Shown here piece by piece: positions 7,823 to 15,856 of a DNA stretch of 22,866 bases. Below the pieces are notes generated by a model. The model was given only the letters and a program-made list of their open reading frames with translations. It did no database searches and was not told where the DNA came from. The position numbers were made by a program, and so were the translations under genes. The stretch covers positions 1 through 22,866 of the forward strand of contig CAZXUI010000077.1 of assembly GCA_964643885.1 (NCBI GenBank). The letters run 5' to 3'. The DNA comes from CAADGL01 sp964643885 (GTDB lineage Bacteria; Planctomycetota; Phycisphaerae; UBA1845; Fen-1342). The number at the start of each line of letters is the position of its first letter. The first letter of the stretch is position 1.

Positions 7823-7848
7823 GTGCACTGCTCAAGAGCAGTGGCACC
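7823..7848. repeat. AGCAGTG hairpin repeat
   Basis: CACTGCT-CAAG-AGCAGTG with a GTG/CAC outer clamp and a bulged G. It matches 5217-5242 except for one loop base. Confidence 0.85.
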
Positions 7849-7865
7849 CTGCAACTGCCTTGGTG

Positions 7866-7953
7866 ACGGGCGAGACGGCCGTATCCGCCAGACGGCTACG
7901 GGCGAGACGCCCGTACCACCCAGGAGGCGACGGGCGAGACGCCCGTACCACCC
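7866..7953. repeat. Three AGA-loop hairpin repeats with CCACCC tail
   Basis: Copies lie at 7866-7889 (degenerate), 7898-7921 and 7930-7953. The consensus is ACGGGCG-AGA-CGCCCGT followed by ACCACCC: a 7-bp stem, 3-nt loop and C-rich tail. They occupy the divergent region between the transporter operon and the sigma factor gene. Further copies occur at 11796-11896 and near 20230. Confidence 0.9.
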
Positions 7954-8009
7954 GGCAAGTGGCGGGCCGACGCACTTCTGAATCGAATCCGGCGCAGGGA
8001 GAGCGCGCG

Positions 8010-8594
8010 TTGAGGCTGGAAGCGACGAAGCTGCTGAACGCGGCGCGCGACGGAGATACATCCGCCGCGTCGCGGCTGATGCCGCTGATCTATGACGAGC
8101 TGCGGCGGATCGCGCGCGGCTACCTGAATCGCGGCGGCCCGGCCGAGCTGACGCTTCAGCCGACGGCGCTGGTGCACGAGGCGTACGTCAAGCTTGCGGA
8201 CGAGACGCTGACTGATCTGAACGGGCAAACGCACTTCCGCGCGCTGGCGGCCCGCGTGATGCGGCAGGTGCTGATCGATCACCTGCGCTCGCGCGGCCGG
8301 GCCCGCCGCGGCGGCGACTGGCAGCGCTGCACGATCAGCGGCGCCGCCGACCTGGCGGGCGACGAGCCGCTCGAGGCCCTGGCGCTGGCCGAGGCGCTCG
8401 AGCAGCTCGCAGAGCTCGACGAGCGGGCGGCGAAGGTGGTGGAGCTGCGCTTCTTCGGCGGGTTGACGGAAGAGGAGGTCGGCCGGGCGCTGGGCGTGAC
8501 GTCGCGGACGGTCCGCAGCGACTGGAACATGGCCCGCGCGTGGCTGCGCAGGAAGCTGACGAGCATTCCGCCCGAGAAGGACGCAGAGTCGTGA
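8010..8594 (+). CDS. ECF RNA polymerase sigma factor, Sig-70_X6-like
   Basis: This 194-aa sigma factor directs RNA polymerase to alternative promoters. Region 2 lies at about residues 15-95 (LIYDELRRIARGYL, LTLQPTALVHEAYVKL, RVMRQVLIDHLR), and region 4 at about 128-185 with the helix-turn-helix LTEEEVGRALGVTSRTVRSDW. The LQPTALVHEAY segment is characteristic of the group paired with protein kinases in planctomycetes and acidobacteria. I chose TTG at 8010 because AGGGAG lies eight nt upstream. The frame stays open farther upstream but only through hairpin repeats. There is no anti-sigma gene. The stop overlaps the start of the downstream kinase gene, so the two are translated together and the kinase is the likely regulator. 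Confidence 0.93.
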   Translation: MRLEATKLLNAARDGDTSAASRLMPLIYDELRRIARGYLNRGGPAELTLQPTALVHEAYVKLADETLTDLNGQTHFRALAARVMRQVLIDHLRSRGRARRGGDWQRCTISGAADLAGDEPLEALALAEALEQLAELDERAAKVVELRFFGGLTEEEVGRALGVTSRTVRSDWNMARAWLRRKLTSIPPEKDAES

Positions 8595-11500
8595 TGACGC
8601 CGCAGCGCTATGCCCGGCTCAAGGAGCTCTTCGTGGCCGCGCTCGAGTGCGAGCCGGCCGGGCGGGCGGCGCTGCTGGCGCGGCTGTGCGGCGACGACTC
8701 GAAGACGCGGGCGGAGCTGGAGCAACTGATCCACGCGCACGACCGCACGCTGGATGTGCTGGCGACGGGAAACGAGGAGGCTCTTCCTGGCGGGTCGTCG
8801 ATGTTGGCGCGGGCGGTCGCGGCGGACGTCGTCCCGGCGCAGATCGGCCGCTTTCGCATTCAGCGCATGCTGGGCGAAGGCGGCATGGGGGTCGTCTACG
8901 AGGCGGAGCAGGAGCATCCGCGGCGGACGGTGGCGCTGAAGGTCATCCGGCCGGGGTTGGCTTCGGCCGCGCTGCTGCGGCGTTTCGAGCACGAAGCACA
9001 GGTGCTGGGGCGGCTGGCGCACCCGGGGATCGCGCAGATTTTCGAGGCGGGGACGGCCGACGCGGGGCTGGGGCCGCAGCCGTTCTTCGCGATGGAGCTG
9101 GTGCGTGGGCGGCCGCTGACGGAGTTCGCCCGCGAGCGGCAGCTCGGGCTGCGGGAGCGGCTGGCGCTGCTGGCGGATGTGTGCGATGCGGTCGAGCATG
9201 CCCATCAGAAGGGCGTGATTCACCGCGACCTGAAGCCGGCGAACATTCTGGTCGTCGAGGACGCCGCGGATTCTGGCGCGGGCACGCGGGCGGCGCGAAG
9301 CGGGCGGGCGTATGCGAAGATTCTTGATTTCGGCGTGGCGCGGGTGCTGGATGCGGACCTTCAGCAGACGGCGCTACAGACGAGCGCCGGGCAGCTCATC
9401 GGAACGATTCCCTACATGAGCCCGGAGCAGGTCGGCGGCGATCCGGCCGCGTTGGACACGCGCTCGGACGTGTACGCGCTGGGTGTGCTGCTCTTCGAGC
9501 TGCTGGCGGGGCGGCTGCCGTATGAGCTGAGCGGCCGGCCGGTGCCAGAGGCGGTGCGGATCATCGCGAGCCAGGAGCCGGCCCGGCTGGGTTCGCTGAA
9601 TCCGGCCTGCCGGGGTGATATCGAGACGATCGCGGCGCACGCGCTGGAGAAGGAGAAGGAGCGGCGGTACGGCTCGGCGGCGCAGCTCGCGGCGGACATC
9701 CGGCATTACCTTCGGGACGAGCCGATATCGGCCCGGCCGGCGACGGCGTTCTATCAGCTTCGCAAGTTTGCGCGGCGACACAGCGGGATGGTAGCGGGCG
9801 TGGCGACGGCGGCGGTGACGCTGGTGGCGACGGCGGGCGTGTCGAGCTGGCTGGCATTGCGGGCGACGCGGGCGGAGTCGTTGGCGCAGCAGCGCTATGA
9901 GCTGGCGGAAGGGGCGCGGCGGGAGGCGGTCTCGTCGCAGGAAGAGTCGGACCTGGTGGTGCAGTACCTGGACCAGATGCTCGATTCGGTCAAGCCGGAG
10001 GAGCTGGGGCGCGACGTGCTGGTGCGCGACGTGCTGGAGGCGGCGGCGCGGACGATCGATCGCGATCTGCGCGACCGGCCGCGGATCGAGGCGCGGCTGC
10101 GCGACACGATCGGCACGTCGTTTCTGTCGCTGGGGGACTTCGCGGCGGCCGAGCAGCAGCTTCTGAAGGCGGAGGAGATCCGGCTGCGCGAGCTGGGGCC
10201 GGAGGATTCGCTGACGATCGGGACGCGCGTGAACCTGGCGGGGCTGCGTTTCCGGCAAGGGCGGTATGACGAGGCGTTCGAGATCGCCCGCGAGGCGGTG
10301 CGGGTGGCGCGGCGGGCGCTGGGGGATGAGCACTCGGTGACGTTGAGCGCGATGCACGCGCTGGCGGTTCTCTATCAGGCGCGGGCGGAGTTCGACGAGG
10401 CGGAGAAGCTCTATCGCGAGACGATCGATCTGTATCGGCGGACGGCGGGGCTGGAGAACGACAAGACGCTGCGGACGCTGGTGGCGTTCTCGACGCTGCT
10501 GGAGATGCGCGGGCGGCTGGAGGAGGCGGAGCAGGTGCTGCTGGAGGCGTTGCCGCTGCGGGAGAAGCTTTCCGGCCCGGCGCATCCGGCCACGCTTTAT
10601 GCGCGGCAGATTCTGGCGAATCTGTATCGCGGGCAAGCGCTCTATCCGCAGGCGGAGGAGGTCTACGCGGCGCTGCTGGAGCAGTATCGCGCGATGGAGG
10701 GCGGGGCGGGGCACAATACGCTGGAGGTGATGAACGACCTGGCGTCGATCTACAACTCTCAGGGGCGGCACCGCGAGGCGGATGCACTGATCGTCGACGG
10801 GTTGGGGCAGGCGGAGCGCGTGCTCGGGCCGCGGCACCGGCTGACGCTCACGTTTCGCTCGAACCGGGCGGTGGTGCTGCGGCAGCAGGGGAAGCTGGCG
10901 GAGGCCGAGGCGGAGGGGAGCGAGCTGCTGCGGCTGCGGGCGGAGATCTTCGGGGAGGGACACCCGGACACGATCGTCTCGCTTTCGGACCTGGCGATGG
11001 TGTATGAAGACCAGGGGCGTTTTGCGGAGGCGGCGGAGCTGCTCGAGCAGGCCGTCGAGCGGCTGCGAGCGTTGCATGGCGAGAGTCATCCGCAGTATCT
11101 GGACAAGCTGAACCTGCTGCGGCTGGTGTATGACAAGCTCGACCGGGACGAGGAGGCGCTGCGGATATTCGACCAGGTGCTGGCCGGGCGGCAGCGGCTT
11201 TTCGGGCCGCATCATCCGCAGACGCTCACGTCGCTGAATGATCTGGCGGTGCGGAAGTTCGAGCGGGGCGAGCTGGACGCGGCGGCCGAGCTGCTGCGCG
11301 AAGTGATCGAGCGGCGGCGGCAGGTGTCGGGGCCGTTTCACGGTGAGACGCTGACATCGATGACGAACCTGGCGGCGGTGTATCGGCGGCAGGAGCGGGT
11401 GGAGGATGCGCTGGCGCTGCTGCGGGAGGTGCTGCGGTTGCAGCAGGAGGCGGCCGGCGAGGATCACCCGCGCTCGCTGCTCTATCAGCACAACCTGGCG

Positions 11501-11776
11501 CGCGTCTGCGAGGACGCGGGACGGATGGACGAGGCGCTGGAGCTGCTGGTGGAGGTGGTGGAGCGGGCGCGGCGGGTGCTGCCGGCGGGGCACGCGCAGC
11601 TCGGGACGTACGTGGCGGCGCTGGGGGAGTGTCATCTCAGGCGGGGTGAGCGCGAGGAGGCGCGGCGGATGTTGACCGAGGCGCGAGCGATCCTGCGGGC
11701 GGCGCCGGGCGCGTCGAAATCGCGGATCGAGAGCGTGGAGCGCAAGCTCGAGCAGTTGGAGACGGGCGGAGAGTGA
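8594..11776 (+). CDS. Transmembrane Ser/Thr protein kinase with large TPR domain
   Basis: The 1060-aa protein begins with a helical stretch of about 84 residues. A Hanks-type kinase domain follows: glycine loop LGEGGMG at 93-99, Lys116, likely Glu134, His210-Arg211-Asp212 with Asn217, Asp245-Phe-Gly, and SPE at 276-278. All key residues are present, so it should be active; the segment before DFG has an extra Ala/Gly/Arg-rich insert (about 222-240). A single membrane span lies at about 399-422. The remaining 600 residues are tandem TPR units of roughly 42 residues with LxxA...A and GxxHPxT-type features, like the kinesin-light-chain TPR class. The ATG overlaps the sigma factor stop (TGATG); GTG at 8591 is an alternative start. 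The layout suggests that the TPR domain receives a signal across the membrane and the kinase acts on the adjacent sigma factor. Confidence 0.93.
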   Translation: MTPQRYARLKELFVAALECEPAGRAALLARLCGDDSKTRAELEQLIHAHDRTLDVLATGNEEALPGGSSMLARAVAADVVPAQIGRFRIQRMLGEGGMGVVYEAEQEHPRRTVALKVIRPGLASAALLRRFEHEAQVLGRLAHPGIAQIFEAGTADAGLGPQPFFAMELVRGRPLTEFARERQLGLRERLALLADVCDAVEHAHQKGVIHRDLKPANILVVEDAADSGAGTRAARSGRAYAKILDFGVARVLDADLQQTALQTSAGQLIGTIPYMSPEQVGGDPAALDTRSDVYALGVLLFELLAGRLPYELSGRPVPEAVRIIASQEPARLGSLNPACRGDIETIAAHALEKEKERRYGSAAQLAADIRHYLRDEPISARPATAFYQLRKFARRHSGMVAGVATAAVTLVATAGVSSWLALRATRAESLAQQRYELAEGARREAVSSQEESDLVVQYLDQMLDSVKPEELGRDVLVRDVLEAAARTIDRDLRDRPRIEARLRDTIGTSFLSLGDFAAAEQQLLKAEEIRLRELGPEDSLTIGTRVNLAGLRFRQGRYDEAFEIAREAVRVARRALGDEHSVTLSAMHALAVLYQARAEFDEAEKLYRETIDLYRRTAGLENDKTLRTLVAFSTLLEMRGRLEEAEQVLLEALPLREKLSGPAHPATLYARQILANLYRGQALYPQAEEVYAALLEQYRAMEGGAGHNTLEVMNDLASIYNSQGRHREADALIVDGLGQAERVLGPRHRLTLTFRSNRAVVLRQQGKLAEAEAEGSELLRLRAEIFGEGHPDTIVSLSDLAMVYEDQGRFAEAAELLEQAVERLRALHGESHPQYLDKLNLLRLVYDKLDRDEEALRIFDQVLAGRQRLFGPHHPQTLTSLNDLAVRKFERGELDAAAELLREVIERRRQVSGPFHGETLTSMTNLAAVYRRQERVEDALALLREVLRLQQEAAGEDHPRSLLYQHNLARVCEDAGRMDEALELLVEVVERARRVLPAGHAQLGTYVAALGECHLRRGEREEARRMLTEARAILRAAPGASKSRIESVERKLEQLETGGE

Positions 11777-11795
11777 GGACGCGCGGGGGGGCAGC

Positions 11796-11896
11796 GCGGG
11801 CGAGACGCCCGTACCACCCAGATGATTGCGGGCGAGACGCGCGTACCACCCGTCGCGGTTCGAACGGAACGTACGGGCGAGACGCCCGTACCACCC
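11796..11896. repeat. Three AGA-loop hairpin repeats with CCACCC tail
   Basis: Copies lie at 11796-11819, 11828-11851 and 11873-11896, the same family as at 7866-7953. The third is a perfect ACGGGCG-AGA-CGCCCGT stem; the first two begin with G instead of A, and the second has one extra mismatch (CGCGCGT). They fill the gap between the kinase and dipeptidase genes. Confidence 0.9.
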
Positions 11897-12047
11897 GGAT
11901 CATGCGGGCGGTGGCCGGACGGATTCGACGCCGGTGCGATTGCGTCCAGGCGGCTTTCGCCCGAAACTGACGGCACGATGGCCGCGCCCGGCTCGCCGGC
12001 CGTGGCGGCCGGCCGCCCCAGACTCCAGCGAGACGAAGGGACTTCCC

Positions 12048-13418
12048 GTGCAAAAGGCAGTCGAACACATCCGCCAGCAGCGCGAAGCGCACCTGAAGTG
12101 GGCGATCGATCTGTGCCGCATCCCGAGCATCAGCACCAAGCCGGAGCACAAGCAGGACGTGGCCGCGGCCGTCGAGTGGACGCGGAAGCGCTGCGAACAG
12201 ATCGGCCTGAGGGCGCGGACGATGGAGACCGGCGGGCATCCGCTGGTCTACGCCGAGCATTGCGAGGCGCCGGGGGCGCCGACGTACCTCGTGTACGGCC
12301 ATGTCGATGTGCAGCCGACCGGTGACCGCGAGTTGTGGGACGCGGACCCGTTCGAGCCGACGCTCAAGGACGGCTGGCTGATCTGCCGCGGGTCGTCGGA
12401 TGACAAGGGGCAGGTGCTGCTGTATCTGCGGGCGGCCGAGGCGTGGCTGAAGACGGAGAAGCGGCTGCCGGTGAATCTGAAGCTGCTGATCGAGGGGGAG
12501 GAGGAGATCGGCTCGCCGAACCTGGGCAAGTTCGTCAGCGAGCACAAGGACTTGCTCAAGTGCGACGCGATCCTGATCTCCGATACGGGGATGCACGAGG
12601 ACGAGTGGCCGACGATCACGGTGGGCACGCGCGGGCTGGTGTACAAGGAGATCCGCATCAGCGGGCCGAAGCACGACCTGCACAGCGGCTCGCACGGGGG
12701 GCCGGTGGACAACCCGGCCGTGGTGCTGGCGCGGCTGCTGGCGTCGATGCATGACGCGGACGGGCGGGTGACGATTCCGGACTATTACAAGCACGTCGTG
12801 GAGCCGACGCCGGCCGAGCGGAAGCAGATCGCGGCCCTGGGTCTGGATGAGAAGGAGTACGCGGCCTCGCTGGGCGTGCCGGCGCTGGGGCAGGGCGAGC
12901 GCGGGTACTCGGCGCAGGAGCAGCGCTCGATCCGGCCGACGTTCGAGGTCAATGGAATCTTCGGGGGGTACATGGGCGAGGGGGCGAACACGATCATTCC
13001 GGCCCGGGCGGGGGCCAAGGTGAGCATGCGGCTGGTGCCCGACCAGCCGGCCGAGGAAATCAGCCGCCGATTCGACGAGACGGTGCTGGAGCGGTGTCCG
13101 GCGACGGTTCGGGTGGAGGTGATTTCGCACGGGCCGGCCGTCAACGCCTATGTGACGCCGGGCGACATGCGGGAGTTGAAGGCGGCGCGGCAGGCGCTGG
13201 CGGAGTCGTTCGAGCGCGAGCCGGCGCTGGTGCGCGAGGGCGGGTCGCTGCCTATTCTGCCGATGTTCAAGCGTGTGCTCGGGGCGGACAGCCTGATGCT
13301 CGGGTTCGCGAGCCCGAACTGCAACGCGCATGGTCCGAACGAGAAGGTGTTCTTGAAGGACCTGGACCGGGGGGCAGAGGCGATCACGCGGCTGCTGGGG
13401 CTGCTCGGGGGGAAGTAG
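12048..13418 (+). CDS. M20 family metallodipeptidase
   Basis: This 456-aa di-zinc peptidase resembles carnosinase and related M20 dipeptidases. All metal and catalytic residues are visible: His85 and catalytic Asp87 (YGHVDVQP), bridging Asp118 (SSDDKG), catalytic Glu152 with ligand Glu153 (EGEEEIGS), Asp179 (ISDTG) and His428 (NCNAHGPNE). The dimerisation/lid domain, with DLHSGSHGG, occupies about 200-330. There is no signal peptide, so it is likely cytoplasmic and releases amino acids from dipeptides. GTG at 12048 is chosen because GAAGGGA precedes it; the open frame upstream runs through the hairpin repeats. Substrate preference is unknown. Confidence 0.94.
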   Translation: MQKAVEHIRQQREAHLKWAIDLCRIPSISTKPEHKQDVAAAVEWTRKRCEQIGLRARTMETGGHPLVYAEHCEAPGAPTYLVYGHVDVQPTGDRELWDADPFEPTLKDGWLICRGSSDDKGQVLLYLRAAEAWLKTEKRLPVNLKLLIEGEEEIGSPNLGKFVSEHKDLLKCDAILISDTGMHEDEWPTITVGTRGLVYKEIRISGPKHDLHSGSHGGPVDNPAVVLARLLASMHDADGRVTIPDYYKHVVEPTPAERKQIAALGLDEKEYAASLGVPALGQGERGYSAQEQRSIRPTFEVNGIFGGYMGEGANTIIPARAGAKVSMRLVPDQPAEEISRRFDETVLERCPATVRVEVISHGPAVNAYVTPGDMRELKAARQALAESFEREPALVREGGSLPILPMFKRVLGADSLMLGFASPNCNAHGPNEKVFLKDLDRGAEAITRLLGLLGGK

Positions 13419-13508
13419 CGGGGCGGGGATGTTCCTCTTGTGCTGTGATCCGGGTCGGGCCCCACGAGATACGAGGGGTGGGATTCCGGGTGTCCACGGG
13501 TTGCGCTC

Positions 13509-13566
13509 GTCCGCCTGGCGGCGGACTCGCTTCACCCGGGCTACAGCCCGCGGCCGCGTTGCGGCC
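13509..13566. repeat. Train of three short hairpins
   Basis: GTCCGCC-TGGC-GGCGGAC (13509-13526), CGGGCT-AC-AGCCCG (13537-13550) and GGCCGC-GTT-GCGGCC (13552-13566) follow each other in the 406-bp gap between the dipeptidase and carbamate kinase genes. The rest of the gap has a partial CTCGCCCATGCTACCC motif near 13580 and the repeat at 13692-13721, and no gene. Confidence 0.8.
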
Positions 13567-13691
13567 GGTAGCAGAGCGGCTCGCCCATGCTACCCGTCCG
13601 AAGAACACTGGCGCAGCACGCGCGCGCCTGCGGCGAGGGCATGCCACTCGGCCGTGGGGGTGCGAGAAGGGATTCGCGCACCAGCAGGCAC

Positions 13692-13721
13692 ACGGGCAAG
13701 CTTGGCTTGCCCATGCCACCC
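13692..13721. repeat. GGGCAAGC hairpin repeat with CCACCC tail
   Basis: GGGCAAGC-TTG-GCTTGCCC (13694-13712) is a perfect 8-bp stem followed by ATGCCACCC. A partial copy on the opposite strand (GGGTGGCATGGGCAAGC) lies at about 22813-22829. Confidence 0.85.
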
Positions 13722-13812
13722 GGCCGGCCAGAGTCCGGTTCCCCATTTCAAAGCAATCCGCCTCCCGGTTGTTGAGCAGGGGCTGGGCATCCGGCGGAGC
13801 GCCTGGTGTGCG

Positions 13813-13818
13813 TATACT
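13813..13818 (+). promoter_or_regulatory. -10 element of a possibly leaderless promoter
   Basis: TATACT matches the -10 consensus at five of six positions. Its 3' end is six bases from the carbamate kinase ATG at 13825, so transcription would begin at or next to the start codon. I see no good -35 at normal spacing. Confidence 0.4.
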
Positions 13819-13824
13819 GGGTGG

Positions 13825-14787
13825 ATGAACTCAGCGTCCGGCACGATCGTCGTCGCGCTCGGCGGCAATGCCATCTCGCGCGATGGGCAGGAAGGCAACG
13901 TCGTTCAGCAGTTCGCCAATACGCGCCGCACCGCTTCGCGGCTCGTCACACTGATCCAGCAGGGCTATCGGCTGATCGTCACGCACGGCAACGGGCCGCA
14001 GGTGGGCAACGTCCTGCGGCGGGTCGAGCTGGCCGCGCATGAGCTGTACACGCTGCCGCTGGACGTCTGCGGGGCGCACACGCAGGGCGGCATGGGCTAC
14101 ATGATCGCCCAGTGTCTGAACAACGAGTTGACGGCGCGGGGGATCGCGCGGCGGGCGGTGGCGGTGGTGACGTCGGTCGAGGTCGACGCAAGCGACCCGG
14201 AGTTTCAGCGCCCGACCAAGCCGATCGGGCGCTATTACGAGGCGGCCCGGGCCGCGGAGCTGCAATCCAAGCATCGCTGGCGGATGGTCGAGATCGCGCC
14301 GGGGCGCTATCGACGGGTCGTGCCTTCTCCTCGGCCGCGGGAGATCATCGAGGGAGAGCTTCTGGCGCGGCTCGTGCGGGATGGCGAGCTGCTGGTCGCC
14401 GCGGGCGGCGGCGGTGTTCCGGTGACGCGCGGGGCGGACGGCGAATGCCAGGGCGTCGAGGCGGTGATCGACAAGGACCGCACGGCCGCGCTGCTGGCGC
14501 GGCGTGTGGGGGCGGATGTGCTGCTGATCGCGACGAACGTGCCGCAGGTGATGCTGGACTTCGGCACGCCGGCGCAGCGGCCGATCGAGCGGATGACGAC
14601 GGCTGAGGCGCGTCGCTGGCTGGCGGAAGGGCAGTTCTCGGCCGGCTCGATGGGTCCGAAGATTGAGGCGGCGGTCGAGTTCGTCGGCGGGGATGCCTCG
14701 AAACGGGCCCGGGCGGTGATCTGCGACCTGGACGAGATCACGGCCGGCCTGGCGGGCCGCAGCGGAACGCAGATCGTGGCGGAGTGA
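13825..14787 (+). CDS. arcC: Carbamate kinase
   Basis: This 320-aa kinase of the amino-acid kinase fold interconverts carbamoyl phosphate plus ADP with ATP plus carbamate. Diagnostic segments are IVVALGGNAI (8-17), VTHGNGPQVGNVL (52-64), the glycine-rich AAGGGGVPV, EAVIDKDRTAALLA and SAGSMGPKIEAA near the C-terminus. Length is normal for the family (about 310). In fermenters this enzyme ends the arginine deiminase pathway, but no arcA or arcB is present here and the gene appears to stand alone, so a role in general carbamoyl phosphate or ATP metabolism is equally possible. There is no strong ribosome site before the ATG, which agrees with the -10 placement suggesting a leaderless message. Confidence 0.94.
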   Translation: MNSASGTIVVALGGNAISRDGQEGNVVQQFANTRRTASRLVTLIQQGYRLIVTHGNGPQVGNVLRRVELAAHELYTLPLDVCGAHTQGGMGYMIAQCLNNELTARGIARRAVAVVTSVEVDASDPEFQRPTKPIGRYYEAARAAELQSKHRWRMVEIAPGRYRRVVPSPRPREIIEGELLARLVRDGELLVAAGGGGVPVTRGADGECQGVEAVIDKDRTAALLARRVGADVLLIATNVPQVMLDFGTPAQRPIERMTTAEARRWLAEGQFSAGSMGPKIEAAVEFVGGDASKRARAVICDLDEITAGLAGRSGTQIVAE

Positions 14788-14816
14788 ATGTTCTCGGCGC
14801 TCACGCGGTGCGGGCC

Positions 14817-14833
14817 TATAATCCTCTAGGATT
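14817..14833 (+). promoter_or_regulatory. Promoter -10 with overlapping palindrome, universal stress gene
   Basis: TATAAT (14817-14822) is a perfect -10. AATCCT-CT-AGGATT (14820-14833) is a perfect palindrome that overlaps its 3' half and would cover the transcription start, a classic repressor position. The -35 region is poor. It lies about 95 nt upstream of the universal stress protein start. Confidence 0.45.
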
Positions 14834-14915
14834 CGTTGTGGAGCGAATCGGACCGTGCGCCGGCTGCCGCGCGGCCGGCGAATCCGTGACGCCGCACATG
14901 GCCGGGAGGTGACCC

Positions 14916-15389
14916 GTGACGCTCGCGCCGAAGCGCATACTCTGGCCGACGGACTTCTCGGAGCTTTCCCTCAAGGGCGGGCGCTACGCGCGTGCGTTCT
15001 GGGAGAAGTTCGGGGCGGAGCTTCATCTGATCCACGTCATTCCGCCGCCGCTGAGCCCGGATGTGTCGGTCATGCTGCCGGCGGAGGTGCCGATCTCGGT
15101 GGCCGAGCCGGAGCTGCTGGAGGCTTCGCGGACGGGGCTGAAGGAGCTGATCCAGCGGCACTTCCAGGGCGATAAAGGCATCAAGATCGACGCGTTCTAC
15201 GGCAACCCGTGGATGGGCATCTGCGACTACGCGGCCAAGCACGAGATCGACCTGATCGTCGTCGCGACGCACGGGCGGACCGGGCTGGGGCACGTGCTGA
15301 TCGGCAGCACGGCCGAGCGGATCGTGCAGCGGGCGCCGTGTCCGGTGCTGGTGGTCAAGGACGAGCAACGGGAGTTCGTGGCGGATTAG
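14916..15389 (+). CDS. Universal stress protein (UspA family)
   Basis: This 157-aa single-domain protein has the alpha/beta Usp fold: ILWPTDFSELS at the N-terminus, LHLIHVIPP, and the nucleotide-binding end ATHGRTGLGHVLIGST followed by CPVLVV. The G-x9-G-S spacing of ATP-binding members is kept, with Ala in place of the first Gly. It probably binds ATP and modulates survival under stress. GTG at 14916 has an excellent ribosome site (GGGAGGTGA) just upstream. The promoter at 14817-14822 suggests it is transcribed on its own. Two GC-rich hairpins follow it (15452-15473 and 15515-15552). Confidence 0.93.
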   Translation: MTLAPKRILWPTDFSELSLKGGRYARAFWEKFGAELHLIHVIPPPLSPDVSVMLPAEVPISVAEPELLEASRTGLKELIQRHFQGDKGIKIDAFYGNPWMGICDYAAKHEIDLIVVATHGRTGLGHVLIGSTAERIVQRAPCPVLVVKDEQREFVAD

Positions 15390-15451
15390 CAGCGGCCCGG
15401 TCGCCGGCTCGCAAGTGCTTGTGGCGCATATCGTTACGGAGAGAGCGGCAG

Positions 15452-15552
15452 GCCGGCCACAGGGTCGGCCGGCAGGCGGGAGAATAGTCGCGGCACGCCG
15501 GCGAATACACTGACGGGTGCGTGGCTGCGGGGCAGCCGCAGCCGAGGCACCC
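15452..15552. repeat. Two GC-rich hairpins downstream of the universal stress gene
   Basis: GCCGGCC pairs with GGCCGGC (15452-15473, 8-nt loop). At 15515-15552, GGGTGC and GGCTGCGG pair with CCGCAGCC and GCACCC around a GGCAG loop, with a small internal loop. Neither has a T-run. The second ends in the CACCC box seen after other hairpin repeats in the window. Confidence 0.7.
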
Positions 15553-15577
15553 GGCGAACGCGCGCGGAGGTATGCAG

Positions 15578-15856
15578 GTGAGTTCCATGCTGGCCAGTTT
15601 GAGCCCGATTCTGGCGGTCGGTGATGAAGAGATCGCCGTGGTGTTCTTCATTGTGGCCGGTGTCGTCGCGATCACCGGGATCGTGATGTATCACCGGCAC
15701 AAGTCGCGCGTGGCGGGGTTCAACGCGCGGCTCAAGCAGATGATGATCGAGCGCGGCATGTCGGCCGACGAGATCGAGCGAGTCGTGCGGGCGACGCCGG
15801 GGGGAGGCGAGCAGGAGCGAGCCGGCTGCCGGCCGCGGCGGCCGATGGAAGTGTGA
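15578..15856 (+). CDS. Small single-span membrane protein, hypothetical
   Basis: The 92-aa protein has one membrane helix at about residues 19-41 (IAVVFFIVAGVVAITGIVMYH), a basic cytoplasmic turn (RHKSR) and an amphipathic helix LKQMMIERGMSADEIERVV, ending in a Pro/Arg/Gly-rich tail. GTG at 15578 was chosen because GGAGGT ends six nt upstream; the ATG at 15572 abuts that site and the ATG at 15587 is farther away. The MIERGMSADEIE helix looks like a SHOCT-type short oligomerisation segment, but I would not assign a function. The stop codon lies exactly at the edge of an inverted repeat element beginning near 15855, so the last residues may derive from an insertion. Confidence 0.72.
   Translation: MSSMLASLSPILAVGDEEIAVVFFIVAGVVAITGIVMYHRHKSRVAGFNARLKQMMIERGMSADEIERVVRATPGGGEQERAGCRPRRPMEV

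Noticed and set aside
7812..8009. N-terminal extension of the sigma factor through the upstream repeats
   Set aside because: The extra residues are translated hairpin repeats (ETPVPP-like); TTG at 8010 has a ribosome site and the family N-terminus.
9374..11635. Long antisense open frame opposite the kinase gene (and similar ones at 1069-2580 and 3328-4626)
   Set aside because: Arg/Pro/His/Gln-rich translations without domains, fully overlapped by recognised genes; expected shadows in high-GC DNA.
11855..11876. tRNA T-arm-like GGTTCGAAC
   Set aside because: No acceptor, D or anticodon arms around it; it lies between hairpin repeats.
11826..12047. N-terminal extension of the M20 peptidase
   Set aside because: It consists of repeat translation; GTG at 12048 has a ribosome site and fits the family start.
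13825..14787. Arginine deiminase pathway locus
   Set aside because: Only the carbamate kinase is present; no arginine deiminase, ornithine transcarbamylase or antiporter is nearby.
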